Shown piece after piece: positions 9,361 to 18,930 of a DNA stretch of 64,000 bases. The position numbers were made by a program, and so were the translations under genes. The DNA comes from Rhodopirellula europaea 6C. Its GTDB lineage: Bacteria > Planctomycetota > Planctomycetia > Pirellulales > Pirellulaceae. Each line of letters begins with the position of its first letter. The first letter of the stretch is position 1. The stretch spans positions 62,001-126,000 of the forward strand of contig NZ_ANMO01000216.1 of the NCBI RefSeq assembly GCF_000338295.1, read 5' to 3'. The notes beneath the pieces were generated by a model, which was not told where the DNA came from, made no database searches, and saw only the letters and a program-made list of their open reading frames with translations.

Positions 9361-12300
9361 GACGACGTTCCTGGAGAATGACTCGCCGCGGCTCCTTCTT
9401 CGTCGTGGCCTTCGTCCGAAGGGTTTGGGCGAGGTTCGGATTCGGTGTTGGAGCGTTGGCCGGAGTCTCCGCGATGCCTGGAGGATCCGCCCGGAACGTG
9501 CGTCCCTGTCGACTCGTTGATCATCGATCGCGAGCCGGGTGAAGAGCCCTGCCCTTTGCGATTGACTCGGGTGGAACCAAACGGTGGGATTTTCTCCGAC
9601 GCTCGTGATGCGCCAGACGACTGCAACACGCGGTCGGAGGCGGGCGGTGATATCAATGCCGAGATCGCGTAGAAGACCGCGACCAACACAAGCGAAATCA
9701 TGATCAGTTGAGCCGTCACGATCACTCCATCGGGAGCCGCAACGAGAACGCCGGCCAAAACCACCGCCAATAATACAATCGCGAAAGGATGTCGACTGCG
9801 AGGGAACAACTGAGTCGACGCGGCGAGCAATAGCGACAAGCTTCCAACGGCCAACCACATCATCGTTCGCGAAACTGTGAGAGCGGAGAACGAGTAGGGA
9901 TCGCTGGAATAGAAAAGGTACTGGTTGCTGGGAACAGTGAAGGCGGAGTTCGTGGTCGACTCATTGAGTGAACCCAACAGCGTCGCGTTCTCTTGGAATG
10001 GGAATGTGACCCATTCGAGCAATTCGGCATCGTCGGCCATCGGTTGCCGCGACAAACGCAGTTGCTCACGTTCCCAACGCATCAATCGTCCGCATGACGA
10101 GGAAGCCCAAAACAGGTGTGAGTCCGTGGGGACGGAAAGCTGCCAATCGATTTGTGCCGACCCAACAGGCAGTCTCATCAACGGCTCGATGCTGGTCCAC
10201 CATGGGCTGGAATCGGTTTCCGTCCACAGCCGAATGTCCAGCAGAAATCGTGTCGGCGATTCGGTGTCGCTCGGTTGCGAAGTTCCCAAACTGGTGGTGG
10301 GCACGTCAATTCGCAGGCCGCTTCGACCGCGAGACGTTGCGACGATGTTGCCATTCAGACGCGTTTCGATTTGGATGGCTTTGAGTGGCTGCGAAAATCC
10401 AATCGTGATTTGTTGGCCGCCTTCAACCACGGCCACCAACTGTTCGTGACGAACGCGTTGCCCGACCAGACTGCGGATCAGAGCTCGCGTGACTCGCACA
10501 GGAGTCTCTTCCAGCGACTCTTGATGAAACTCCAGTTTGAACGGTGCATCCGGAATGGATGTGAGCGTCCACTCGTTGCTTGGAATTGGTGCCGCACTTG
10601 TGCCAGCAGACGTGGTTCTTTGTGTTCCCGACAACAATCGTTCATCGCCGATCGTGACCATCCAAACCTGACCGGCTCCATCGGTGACCGAGTTGGGAAC
10701 GGTCAACAGGTAATCTGAGTCCAGGGTGACTTGGTCGGCGATCGGATAGGGGATCGCTGCCAAGATCTGATCAATGGATGACTCAGGCTCCCGAAGGCTG
10801 TCCGGTGACGCATCGAGATCGACTTCGGCCGAATCCTCTGCGAGAGGTTGCTCGGAAGCTTCGTCGTCCGCATCCAATGACGGATCATCCGCAGCCGTTC
10901 GAATCAGTGTTTCAGAGTTTGCTGGTGGCTTGAGCAGGTCACGCAGCATCGTCCGCGAAATCAGCTCGATCTCGTGAGTGCCAACCGACAATCGCGGCGT
11001 CACAATTTCGTAGGTGGTCCAACTATCTGAGTTATCCGACGAATCAGATTTGCGAACCATCGCGGGAACGCCGTCGACCACCGATGTCCACTGAACGGAT
11101 TGTGCATTCGGAGTCGGGATGGCGAACTGAGCGATGCCCTCGAGGTCAACCGCTGTGGTGAGATTCCAGCGTGTTTGAGTGACCCATTGGTTGCCTTGCG
11201 TGTCCATCGATGTACCGCCCGATAGATTCAGACGCAGTGGACGTTCAGTGAAGTTACCCGTCACGCTCCAAGGGCTATCGACCGAAAGCAACCGAAAACG
11301 ATCGGACGAATCATTGTTGATTCGTTGCAGATTTTCACTTTGTGAAAGATCCACCGTCCATTGCAGACGTTTTGCATCGGTCACCTGAAGGGTTGCTTCT
11401 GTGACCGCACTGGAGGATTCGTTGGTCTGCAGTTTCGGCAGTGTCAGCGTCAACGGTTCGGCAACCATCTGTTCGGTGACGACTCGTTCGCAAGTGATGA
11501 TGTATTGGCGTGGCCACTTGCCATCGGACGCATCCGCTTGCCATTGAACCAAGCCCTCTGAGATCGAAATGTCGAGTTCTTCGTCTTCATCGTCCGCGGT
11601 CAAATGAGTCAGCTGCCATCCTTGCAAATCCAGCTGCATGTCTTGCGGGTCGATGCCCGCGCCGCTGGATTGAACCGTCATCACCGAACGAGCCAACCGG
11701 TTGGTCATGCTGAGGTCCATCGCGATTTTCAATCGCTGCTGTCGCTGTTTGCCCGACAACCAAACCGGCAATTGAAAAGCGTCGCGAAGGAACCGGAACG
11801 TTTGGGCTCGTTCGCCGACGTTGACCGATGTTGCATCGGAAGCAATTGCCTCCACACCCAAACGAGGTCGCCAGCGAAGGCGGTGGTCTTCGGCGGTGAC
11901 GACGGTCACGGTGCCTCTTTGTCCGATCGCGTCTGGAACACGAGGCAATTGCATTGTCCACGGTGTGTTCGCCGAAGCTTCCGGGACTGGCAGTCGCAAC
12001 TGCAAGCGGACTTCAACCAAAGACGTTGATGTCATCGCATCGGCTCGTTCGGTTGAAAAACGAACGCGGCGTGTGGGTGACGAACTATTGTCTTGTGTGG
12101 TTTGCTTCGTGCCAGTTGATTCCGAATCGTTAGTTGCGTCCGCCTCAAGCAATGTCATGGTCCAACCGGAACCCGTGACGTCGATGGCGCTGCCGGATTC
12201 GAAAGCGGCGTCCGCGACTTCATCGCCGACCGAATCAGGTGTCAACGTGCTATCGCGGCTGTCTTCGTTGATGGCGACCTCTGGGCTGCCTAACAAAACC

Positions 12301-13589
12301 GCTTGTTCGGGCAATTCAATTTCGAATGCATCCAATTGACCACGCAAGTTCCGAACAATCATCTGAACCTGAAGGCTCGGAGGATCCGCGGGCGATTCCC
12401 ATCGCAAGATCGCGTTGGACTCGGTCTCGAGCAAACGAGCGGCCTGGGTCGCCGATGGCAGCCATTGCCACTTGAAAGCAAATTCACCGCCCTGGCTATC
12501 GATTTCGAATCGTGAGCGTCGTCGGTTTTCATCGTCGGAATCCGGCTCACGTTTGGATAGCTGGCGCAGCACTTCGCGGCCACTTCCAACTATCTCGGCG
12601 GTTATCAACGGAGGCGAATTCTCGGCGGCGTCTGACTGATTCGGAGCGACCGATACTTCCACTCTCGTCGGCACGGTCGGTAGCGACAAAGGAAGGAAGC
12701 TGGTCAGTGGTCCGAGCCGGCGAACTCGCGTTGACATTCTGAGTTTGCAGATGCAGTCAATCGGTTTGTCGGGCAACGCAGCTTCGGCTGGCAAAACTAA
12801 CTCGTAATTCAACCCAGCGTTTGCGCGAGACGAATTTGTCACAGTGGCACTGCCATTGGTCGCCGCGGCCGAAGCTGCGTCGAGTAGTTCGTCACGAGCG
12901 GCCGTTTTGCTTGGAGCGACTCGTACAAACGCGCGAGCGAGTTCGGTGTAGGACACGGTTTGTGTGTCCGCTTCGCCGGAGGCTTCATCACCCTCGGTGT
13001 CATTGCCGGATGGTTCGTCATCGTTGGCAACTCTTTGGACGGTTGCTGGTTCCAGCAAGTGAAAACCGTTCAAACCCAGGTCCAACACGATGGGTGTCGA
13101 CGTGCCTTCTCGGATGGTTCGGGGATCGATGACAAAGTGGCATTCGAGTTCAAACTCGGCACGCTGATCATGAACCGATCCGACCAAGTTGATTCGCTGC
13201 AGCGTCGCTCGTCGATCCTGAACCTGGATTCCCTGCTCTAGACGTCGCAAGCGATCGATCTCCTCGAACGACATCCGAGGGATGACCACGGGGGTGCCAG
13301 ATTCGTCCAAGAACACAAACGCATCCGGTGCAATTCCGCCTGAATCGCCGCGAATGATTTCCGGCGCTGGAATCGTTCCAGGTGGCTGGGCGACGATTTG
13401 TGACGCAAACCCAATCGTCACCAGGAGGCAACACACCAATGCCATGCCGATTTTGCCGCACAGTGTTTTGCCGCACAGTGTTTTGCCGCACTGAGTTTTG
13501 ACGCACTGACCTCGAGTGCACTGACCTCGAGCAAACTGAGCAACAGCATCCAGGACCGGCGCATCGATTTGGACCGGGTACCGGTCCAT
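9357..13589 (-). CDS. Exported protein with beta-rich ectodomain and C-terminal membrane segments, unknown function
   Basis: About 1,410 residues from the ATG at 13589. The frame opens further up, to 13670, and another ATG at 13445 begins directly at the hydrophobic stretch MALVCCLLVTIGFASQIVAQ, which reads as a signal peptide. With the upstream start, a Cys-rich pentapeptide repeat (CGKT-like) precedes this stretch. The body has no motif I recognise and is rich in beta-type sequence and acidic linkers. Two to three membrane segments lie near residues 1237-1320, followed by a charged Ser/Gly/Arg-rich tail that is probably cytoplasmic. The plan (signal, ectodomain, terminal membrane cluster) is the same as in modules 1 and 2 of the fused gene downstream, so I infer paralogy, although sequence identity was not measured. 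The stop overlaps that gene's start by four bases. The start codon is uncertain. Confidence 0.85.
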   Translation of the reverse strand: MDRYPVQIDAPVLDAVAQFARGQCTRGQCVKTQCGKTLCGKTLCGKIGMALVCCLLVTIGFASQIVAQPPGTIPAPEIIRGDSGGIAPDAFVFLDESGTPVVIPRMSFEEIDRLRRLEQGIQVQDRRATLQRINLVGSVHDQRAEFELECHFVIDPRTIREGTSTPIVLDLGLNGFHLLEPATVQRVANDDEPSGNDTEGDEASGEADTQTVSYTELARAFVRVAPSKTAARDELLDAASAAATNGSATVTNSSRANAGLNYELVLPAEAALPDKPIDCICKLRMSTRVRRLGPLTSFLPLSLPTVPTRVEVSVAPNQSDAAENSPPLITAEIVGSGREVLRQLSKREPDSDDENRRRSRFEIDSQGGEFAFKWQWLPSATQAARLLETESNAILRWESPADPPSLQVQMIVRNLRGQLDAFEIELPEQAVLLGSPEVAINEDSRDSTLTPDSVGDEVADAAFESGSAIDVTGSGWTMTLLEADATNDSESTGTKQTTQDNSSSPTRRVRFSTERADAMTSTSLVEVRLQLRLPVPEASANTPWTMQLPRVPDAIGQRGTVTVVTAEDHRLRWRPRLGVEAIASDATSVNVGERAQTFRFLRDAFQLPVWLSGKQRQQRLKIAMDLSMTNRLARSVMTVQSSGAGIDPQDMQLDLQGWQLTHLTADDEDEELDISISEGLVQWQADASDGKWPRQYIITCERVVTEQMVAEPLTLTLPKLQTNESSSAVTEATLQVTDAKRLQWTVDLSQSENLQRINNDSSDRFRLLSVDSPWSVTGNFTERPLRLNLSGGTSMDTQGNQWVTQTRWNLTTAVDLEGIAQFAIPTPNAQSVQWTSVVDGVPAMVRKSDSSDNSDSWTTYEIVTPRLSVGTHEIELISRTMLRDLLKPPANSETLIRTAADDPSLDADDEASEQPLAEDSAEVDLDASPDSLREPESSIDQILAAIPYPIADQVTLDSDYLLTVPNSVTDGAGQVWMVTIGDERLLSGTQRTTSAGTSAAPIPSNEWTLTSIPDAPFKLEFHQESLEETPVRVTRALIRSLVGQRVRHEQLVAVVEGGQQITIGFSQPLKAIQIETRLNGNIVATSRGRSGLRIDVPTTSLGTSQPSDTESPTRFLLDIRLWTETDSSPWWTSIEPLMRLPVGSAQIDWQLSVPTDSHLFWASSSCGRLMRWEREQLRLSRQPMADDAELLEWVTFPFQENATLLGSLNESTTNSAFTVPSNQYLFYSSDPYSFSALTVSRTMMWLAVGSLSLLLAASTQLFPRSRHPFAIVLLAVVLAGVLVAAPDGVIVTAQLIMISLVLVAVFYAISALISPPASDRVLQSSGASRASEKIPPFGSTRVNRKGQGSSPGSRSMINESTGTHVPGGSSRHRGDSGQRSNTESEPRPNPSDEGHDEEGAAASHSPGTSS
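13451..13540. repeat. Six tandem 15-bp units
   Basis: Six consecutive 15-bp units (13451, 13466, 13481, 13496, 13511, 13526). The first two are identical (ttttgccgcacagtg); the others drift, with the last two changing to a ctcgag form. They lie just before the internal ATG at 13445. Depending on the true start they either encode a Cys-containing pentapeptide repeat or form the 5' leader of the gene. Confidence 0.9.
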
Positions 13590-13851
13590 CGGTATCAGGC
13601 AGTGGGAATTCGAGATGGACGTCGGTCCGGTCAACGGGGCACCGTCACAGAATAGTGGCGCGGCGATCAATCAGAAGAGGTTTCCTAGTTTACGCAAATC
13701 ACGTCACCGGTAACAGCTTTTCCTGTCGATCCAGACAACATCCGCCCATATCAAAACCCTGCCAATCCCTACGATCTGGTCAGACGGACCGCTCGAGCGA
13801 ACAAAACGCTCGCAACGGAGCTGGAATTGAGCCCGAACTCGCTATTACGAC

Positions 13852-14199
13852 CTAGCCCGCTTGGCGGCGACGCCAAAGGAAGCGGAGGTAGTCCAACATC
13901 ATCCATTGAATGATTAGCAGTGCGACCGGACCGCCGAACAAGATGAATTGGCTGGCCTCCTCGCTTTGGAACCAGGGCACTCCGGCGGCACTCAAAGCTG
14001 ACAGACATGCCATTACAAAGGCACCATTGATCAACAACAGACCACACGACAAAGCCACCGAACTGAGCGACATCAGGCAGCCTCCCGCAAAATCGGTCAA
14101 CGGCATCGAGTGGGCGCCAATCCGTTCGGCTTCGTCCGGGGACGAATCGATTCGTTCGTTTCCCGTTCGCGAACCACGCTGCCCCTCAGAAACCTTCAT
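13852..14199 (-). CDS. Small membrane protein, unknown function
   Basis: 115 residues from the ATG at 14199 (the frame extends to 14238, but the later Met gives a more natural charged N-terminus). A hydrophilic N-terminal third is followed by two or three hydrophobic segments around SLSSVALSCGLLLINGAFVM and ILFGGPVALLIIQWMM, and the protein ends in a basic LWRRRQAG tail, presumably cytoplasmic. It lies 262 bases upstream of, and on the same strand as, the exported-protein gene that starts at 13589, so it may be the first gene of that operon. I recognise no family. Confidence 0.6.
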   Translation of the reverse strand: MKVSEGQRGSRTGNERIDSSPDEAERIGAHSMPLTDFAGGCLMSLSSVALSCGLLLINGAFVMACLSALSAAGVPWFQSEEASQFILFGGPVALLIIQWMMLDYLRFLWRRRQAG

Positions 14200-14397
14200 C
14201 GAATATTCTATCTTGCGAGATACTGCTTGAAAAACCAAACGTTAGACTGGATCGATTGGGCGGTCACTGAATGACGATCGAGAGCTCGAAGACGAGAGAG
14301 AACTCGAGATGGCGATTCAAATTAGCATGGCTGCAATTCGTGGAAGAAACAACCAGCCCGTGATCTTACGCTTATCTTTGTCGAATCGAATGACCGT

Positions 14398-15735
14398 ATG
14401 AGCCAGGACGCCCGACTACGACCTTCTCCGATCTGCTTTTCGCAGCCACCATTGCGATCGTTCGGTCCCGCAGTCGCCGGGATGGTTCTGATTTTGGTTT
14501 TGGTCGTCGCCAACGCGTCTTCTTGGTTGGTGGGCTTGGTCAGTCTGGTTGTGATCGGATTGTTGCTGGTCTTCCGTCATTGGCACAGTTCGCAACAAGA
14601 TGATGCGGTGGCTGCCTACGTCCGCGACAGCACCGAAGAAATTCAGAAGTGGCAGGAACGACTGCGTTGTCTGCATGCGGAGACTCGGCAGAACGCTTCC
14701 GCACTGCTGCAACTCAGCGACGGTGTGATTGTGCTGACAAAGGATTTTTCGGTCTTGCTGATCAATCCTTCGGCAGTCCGGTTGCTGGGACTAAAAAAAC
14801 GGGACGCTTTGCTGGGACGTTGCTTCACCGAGTTGGTGCGTGTGCCGCAATTGTTGGCATCGATTCGTTCGGCGGTCCGAGAACAACAACCGCAGGAGTT
14901 CACTGTCGAATTGCATGACCAAGGAGTCATGCGTCCGCTGCGTGTCCGAGTGGATTTGATTGATACCGGCGAAGAACCCAATTTGCAGTTGTCGCTTCGT
15001 GATGAAACGGAAACGCGCCGCGTGGAAGATATGCGACGTGAATTCATCGCCAACGTATCGCATGAATTGAAAACGCCGTTGGCAGCCATCAAAGGCTACG
15101 CTGAAACGGTCGAGTTGGCGGTGCAGGATGATCCCGATGCGGCTCTGCACTTCATGCAACAAATCATGTCGCAATGTTTGCGGCTGGAACGATTGGTTCA
15201 CGAGATGATGCAATTGGCTCGCGCACAAGCCGGACCGGCCAATCTTCATTTGTCCAGCGTATCGTTGTCGGAAATTGTCTCAGACGCGATTCGAACCTAC
15301 GAACCGGTTGCCGCGGCGAACGGGTTGGATTTGATTCAAGAGGTCCCTTCTGGTGAAGCCAAGATCATTGCTGATCGAGAAGCCACGCTGACGATCGCCA
15401 ACAATTTGATCGGCAACGCACTGCGTTACACTCCCTCGGGAGGAGAGATACGGGTGTCGATCGTTGAGCAAACCGACCAGTGGGCTCTCGTAGTCGAGGA
15501 CACCGGCGTTGGCATTCCATACTCCGAACAACAACGTATCTTCGAACGTTTCTATCGCGGCAGTCGCAACGAAGAATCCAGCACAAGCGGCACCGGGTTG
15601 GGGCTGGCCATCGTCAAGCATTTGACTCAGGCCCAACAAGGCGACGTTTCCGTCACCAGCACGCCGGGCGAAGGATCCCGCTTCTGTGTCTGCTTGCCGG
15701 CGGTGCAAGCGTCGAAGGAACTCAACCGAGTTTGA
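14398..15735 (+). CDS. Membrane sensor histidine kinase, PhoR-like
   Basis: 445 residues. Two adjacent hydrophobic segments (~23-62) anchor the protein. A PAS-like region (~100-200, with DGVIVLTKDFSVLLINPSA) is followed by the HisKA phosphoacceptor motif FIANVSHELKTPL with His222. The ATPase domain shows an N box (GNALRY, Asn340), a G1 box (EDTGVGIP, Asp368) and a G2 box (GTGLGLAIV). The order and lack of a large periplasmic domain resemble PhoR, the phosphate-regulon kinase. No response regulator lies next to it, which is unusual for PhoR, so substrate and partner are inferred from domain layout only. It diverges from the small membrane-protein gene, leaving 198 bases for a promoter region. 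Family assignment as a histidine kinase is secure; the PhoR specificity is tentative. Confidence 0.93.
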   Translation: MSQDARLRPSPICFSQPPLRSFGPAVAGMVLILVLVVANASSWLVGLVSLVVIGLLLVFRHWHSSQQDDAVAAYVRDSTEEIQKWQERLRCLHAETRQNASALLQLSDGVIVLTKDFSVLLINPSAVRLLGLKKRDALLGRCFTELVRVPQLLASIRSAVREQQPQEFTVELHDQGVMRPLRVRVDLIDTGEEPNLQLSLRDETETRRVEDMRREFIANVSHELKTPLAAIKGYAETVELAVQDDPDAALHFMQQIMSQCLRLERLVHEMMQLARAQAGPANLHLSSVSLSEIVSDAIRTYEPVAAANGLDLIQEVPSGEAKIIADREATLTIANNLIGNALRYTPSGGEIRVSIVEQTDQWALVVEDTGVGIPYSEQQRIFERFYRGSRNEESSTSGTGLGLAIVKHLTQAQQGDVSVTSTPGEGSRFCVCLPAVQASKELNRV

Positions 15736-15919
15736 TGTGGCTGCGTCGGGATGTGGTCCTGCCTGCTCCGTCTCATCCTGTGCAAATTGGCCAGTACAGA
15801 TCGGCCAGTACGGATCGGTCACGCCAAGCAAGCGAAGAAAAGCACGCGTGGTTTAGGCGGCGGTGCCCCTCGTGATACCATGGCAGCGTTCTCGCTCATC
15901 TCCGCCATCTGACACCGCC

Positions 15920-17347
15920 ATGCTCCCGCGAAACCTGACTCTGCTGTTGTCCGTGTTGGTCATTTCATTCGCGTGTTATGCCATCTACTTGCGGACACGA
16001 TCTGCGATGATGGTCAGCGAAGCCATCGAAATGATCGATCGGTACTATGTCGAACCTGTGGATCGCCGTGAATTGCTGACATCGGCGATGGCGGGCATGA
16101 CATCGACGCTGGACCAACACAGCGAATACATTCCGCCGGTCAGCTACCAAGCCTTTCAGGACACGATCCAGCAAGAATTCGCGGGAATCGGAATCTACGT
16201 CGATCAACCGGTTGAAGGCGAACCCGTTCGCGTGATCACCCCATTGGTGGGCTCGCCTGCGCTCAGGGCCGGTCTGATGCCGGGAGACGCGATCTTGGAA
16301 GTGGACGGCGAGTACGTCGGCGACATGGACATTCGATCCGTCAGCGAACGATTGAGAGGACCGATCGCAACCACGGTGCAGTTATTGGTCGAACGTGGTG
16401 ACGAGAAACTAGAAGTGAAGGTGCAGCGGGACACCATTCAGCTGGAATCCGTGATCGGTGACTATCGAAACGAAGGCAATGAATGGGTCTACCGTTTGAA
16501 GCAGCATCCCGACATCGTCTATGTCCGGATGACCAGTTTCGGCGACAAAACGGTCAGTGAACTACGTTCGGTCTTGAGTCGTTTGATGCCGAAGTCAGAC
16601 GTGTCGGGGTTCGTGCTGGACCTTCGAGGCAACGGAGGCGGGTTGCTGACCGCTGCCGTTGATGTCTGCGATATGTTTCTGAGTTCAGGACGAATTGTCA
16701 GCACCAAGACTCGCGGCGGCGTGGTCGAAGACGAGGTGTCGGCAACGGCGGGGACTTTGGTGCCGCCCGATATGCCGGTCGCGATTTTGATCGATGAGCA
16801 TTCCGCCAGTGCGAGTGAAATTGTTGCCGCGGCACTGCAAGACCACGGTCGAGCGACGATCGTTGGTACGCGGAGTTATGGCAAAGGTACTGTTCAAAAT
16901 ATCTTGCCGCTGGAATATGGACGCAGTGCTCTGCGTCTCACGGTGGCCAAGTACTATCGTCCGAGTGACCAAAACATTCACCGTGGCGTTGATGACACCG
17001 AAGAGGACGTTTGGGGCGTGAGTCCTGATCCGGGCATGGATGCAAAAATCGCGGAAGAGGATCTGCGGCAACTGGCTCGATTCTGGGAAGAGGCTTCTTA
17101 CCCATCGCTGAAGAACCGCGATTTGAAGGACTCTCGTTTGAAGCTCGTCACGCCCGATGAAGAAGTGGATTCGGATGCCGAAGCTGAGGCTTCCTCGAAC
17201 GAGGCCACGGACTCGACAGACGAGGACGCCGCTGCCCCCGAGCGAACGCCTGCCGAATCAGCCTGGGAGTTGGACAAACCCCTGCGAACCGCGGTGGAGG
17301 CCATTCGATCGGCCAACGCTTCCAAGCAAAACGCCGCGGCCGCTTGA
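15920..17347 (+). CDS. S41-family C-terminal processing serine protease (CtpA/Prc type)
   Basis: 475 residues from the ATG at 15920; an in-frame GTG at 15863 would add 19 residues in front of the membrane anchor LLLSVLVISFACYAIYL and is less convincing. After the anchor come an N-terminal helical region, a PDZ domain (GDAILEVDGEYVGDM, about residues 75-155) that gates the active site, and the S41 core. The catalytic pair is visible: Ser297 in HSASASE and Lys322 in SYGKGTVQ, with the 25-residue spacing typical of the family. LDLRGNGGGLL is the usual oxyanion-region motif. The acidic, Ala/Glu-rich tail after the core has no recognised fold. These enzymes cleave protein C-termini in the periplasm. 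The gene follows the kinase by 184 bases on the same strand; no functional link is shown. Confidence 0.95.
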   Translation: MLPRNLTLLLSVLVISFACYAIYLRTRSAMMVSEAIEMIDRYYVEPVDRRELLTSAMAGMTSTLDQHSEYIPPVSYQAFQDTIQQEFAGIGIYVDQPVEGEPVRVITPLVGSPALRAGLMPGDAILEVDGEYVGDMDIRSVSERLRGPIATTVQLLVERGDEKLEVKVQRDTIQLESVIGDYRNEGNEWVYRLKQHPDIVYVRMTSFGDKTVSELRSVLSRLMPKSDVSGFVLDLRGNGGGLLTAAVDVCDMFLSSGRIVSTKTRGGVVEDEVSATAGTLVPPDMPVAILIDEHSASASEIVAAALQDHGRATIVGTRSYGKGTVQNILPLEYGRSALRLTVAKYYRPSDQNIHRGVDDTEEDVWGVSPDPGMDAKIAEEDLRQLARFWEEASYPSLKNRDLKDSRLKLVTPDEEVDSDAEAEASSNEATDSTDEDAAAPERTPAESAWELDKPLRTAVEAIRSANASKQNAAAA

Positions 17348-17354
17348 GTCGAAG

Positions 17355-17371
17355 GCTGGCCACTTGCCAGC
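17355..17371 (+). terminator. Possible stem-loop after the S41 protease gene
   Basis: A 6-bp perfect stem (gctggc/gccagc) with a 5-base loop lies 7 bases after the protease stop codon. The following T-run is weak (gtttct), so terminator function is uncertain. Confidence 0.35.
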
Positions 17372-17569
17372 GTTTCTATGGTTGTTCGGGGCGATTTTAA
17401 ACGGGTTTTCCAAATTGATAAGCTCCGAGATCGCTTCCGTTTGGAATGGCGGTTGTGAGTCTGGATTCCGCATTGGTAAGCTATATGGTGGTCTGAGACG
17501 GCGATCTCGTCGTGGTTTTGCACCTGTCAGGCTACCGAAAAGTCCGCTTCACTCTCATTGAGTTCACTG

Positions 17570-17950
17570 ATGAAATCGATCGTTTACGTTGTTGCTGCCT
17601 TGGCCGCCGTTGGAATCATGGTCGCGATCTCAGCGACACCCGACCGAGCACCTGAAACCGAAGCCGCACCGGCCGCCTCTGTTGTCGCGACTCCTGAGAT
17701 CATGGCCGAAGCGGGCACGATGACTTTGGAAGTGCCTGAAATGCACTGCCAATTCGCATGCTTTCCTCGTGTTCAAGAAACGTTGGAAAAGAACGGTGCG
17801 GTCAACGAAGTCGCTTTGGTCGATCAACCTGATCCAAACGCTTTGACGGTTAAGAAAGTCGTTGTGAAGTACGACGCCGGGTTTGATGTCACGTCAGCCT
17901 TGGCCGCTCTGCAAGAACAAGGGTTCTCTTCGGCCCAGAAAGTTCAGTAA
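17570..17950 (+). CDS. Exported heavy-metal-associated (HMA)-like domain protein
   Basis: 126 residues from the ATG at 17570 (an in-frame TTG sits at 17558). An N-terminal hydrophobic segment (residues ~3-22) acts as signal or anchor, followed by a Pro/Ala/Glu linker. The C-terminal ~75 residues have the beta-alpha-beta look of an HMA domain, with EMHCQFACFPRVQETL. The metal-site cysteines are Cys60 and Cys64, a CxxxC pattern instead of the usual CxxC of copper chaperones and ATPases. It probably binds a metal outside the cytoplasm, but ligand and partner are not shown. It lies just before the CbiX-like chelatase gene (26 bases), so the two may be cotranscribed. Confidence 0.8.
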   Translation: MKSIVYVVAALAAVGIMVAISATPDRAPETEAAPAASVVATPEIMAEAGTMTLEVPEMHCQFACFPRVQETLEKNGAVNEVALVDQPDPNALTVKKVVVKYDAGFDVTSALAALQEQGFSSAQKVQ

Positions 17951-17976
17951 GCAAATTCACTGAAGAAAGTGGCTCG

Positions 17977-18876
17977 ATGGAACGTTGTGCATCACCAGAA
18001 GAAGCCACTTCGATCACGCAGCCCGCTTCGGTCGGTCATCCGACCCATGGGATTTTGCTGATCGGTCATGGGACCCGTGACGAACGCGGGACCGAAGAGT
18101 TTTTCGAGTTGGGCAATCGACTGGCAAGTCTTCTCGCTGGTCGATCGATTGTTCAGCCATGTTTGCTGGAGTTTCAGTCGCCAACGATTGATGAGGGTTG
18201 GCGACGATTGCTCGACGCGGGCGCGAAGCAAATCACCGTTTCGCCACTCTTGTTGTTTGCCGCGGGGCATGCCAAGTCAGACATTCCCGACGCAGTCGAA
18301 GCGGTCGCTCGCCAGACGCAAACGCTCGACCGAATCGCGGGCTACAGCCGTCCGATTTCGCGACAGCCGCACATGATCGATTTGGTTCGCGAGCGTTTGG
18401 CTGAATCACTCGAATCGGTGTCCGTCGGCGAAATGGACAATGCCCCGATCTCGACGGCGGTGGTGATGGTCGGCCGCGGAAGCTTGGACCCATGTGCTTC
18501 ATCGGACATGCGCCTGCTCACCGAAGTCACCGTTCGCGGCCGGTTGAAACAAGCCGACTCATCTTCCATCGCGGATCGGCATGCGATCGACGCGGATGGT
18601 TTGCTCACGACGTTTTATGCGATGGCACAACCGCGGTTGCCGGACACGCTGGGACAGATTGCAGCGAGCGGTCGGTTCGGTCGAGTCATCGTCCAACCGC
18701 ACCTGTTGTTCTCGGGGCGATTGTATGATGCGATCGAGCGTCAAACCAAAGAAGCCGCAGCCAAATTCAGTGAAATTGAATTTGTCATTTCACGGTACTT
18801 GGGACCGGATGCCAAAGTCGCCGCAGCCATCGCCGATCGAATTGATTCCCTGCAATCCGAGAACGTCGGCGGTTAG
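17977..18876 (+). CDS. cbiX: CbiX-type sirohydrochlorin chelatase, two-domain form
   Basis: 299 residues covering two CbiX-like domains. The first (about 25-135) has the chelatase motifs ILLIGHGTRDERG with His31 and SPLLLFAAGHAKSD with His98, the two histidines that hold the incoming metal in this family. The second domain (about 158-290) keeps the fold signature, but both positions read Arg (VGRGSLDP and LLFSGRLYD), so only the N-terminal half should be catalytic. The enzyme family inserts cobalt or iron into sirohydrochlorin for cobalamin or siroheme synthesis. No other genes of those pathways are in the window, so the product cannot be settled. It follows the HMA-domain gene by 26 bases. 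Confidence 0.9.
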   Translation: MERCASPEEATSITQPASVGHPTHGILLIGHGTRDERGTEEFFELGNRLASLLAGRSIVQPCLLEFQSPTIDEGWRRLLDAGAKQITVSPLLLFAAGHAKSDIPDAVEAVARQTQTLDRIAGYSRPISRQPHMIDLVRERLAESLESVSVGEMDNAPISTAVVMVGRGSLDPCASSDMRLLTEVTVRGRLKQADSSSIADRHAIDADGLLTTFYAMAQPRLPDTLGQIAASGRFGRVIVQPHLLFSGRLYDAIERQTKEAAAKFSEIEFVISRYLGPDAKVAAAIADRIDSLQSENVGG

Positions 18877-18896
18877 TGCCCGAATCCTTCGGGGCA
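18877..18896. terminator. Candidate bidirectional terminator between convergent genes
   Basis: tgcccgaa pairs with ttcggggca around a three-base loop, with one bulge. It sits in the 54-base gap between two convergent stop codons. There is no clear T-run on either side. Confidence 0.4.
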
Positions 18897-18930
18897 ATTC
18901 GTCAGTCGTTGATTGTGTCGGGTTGTCTGA

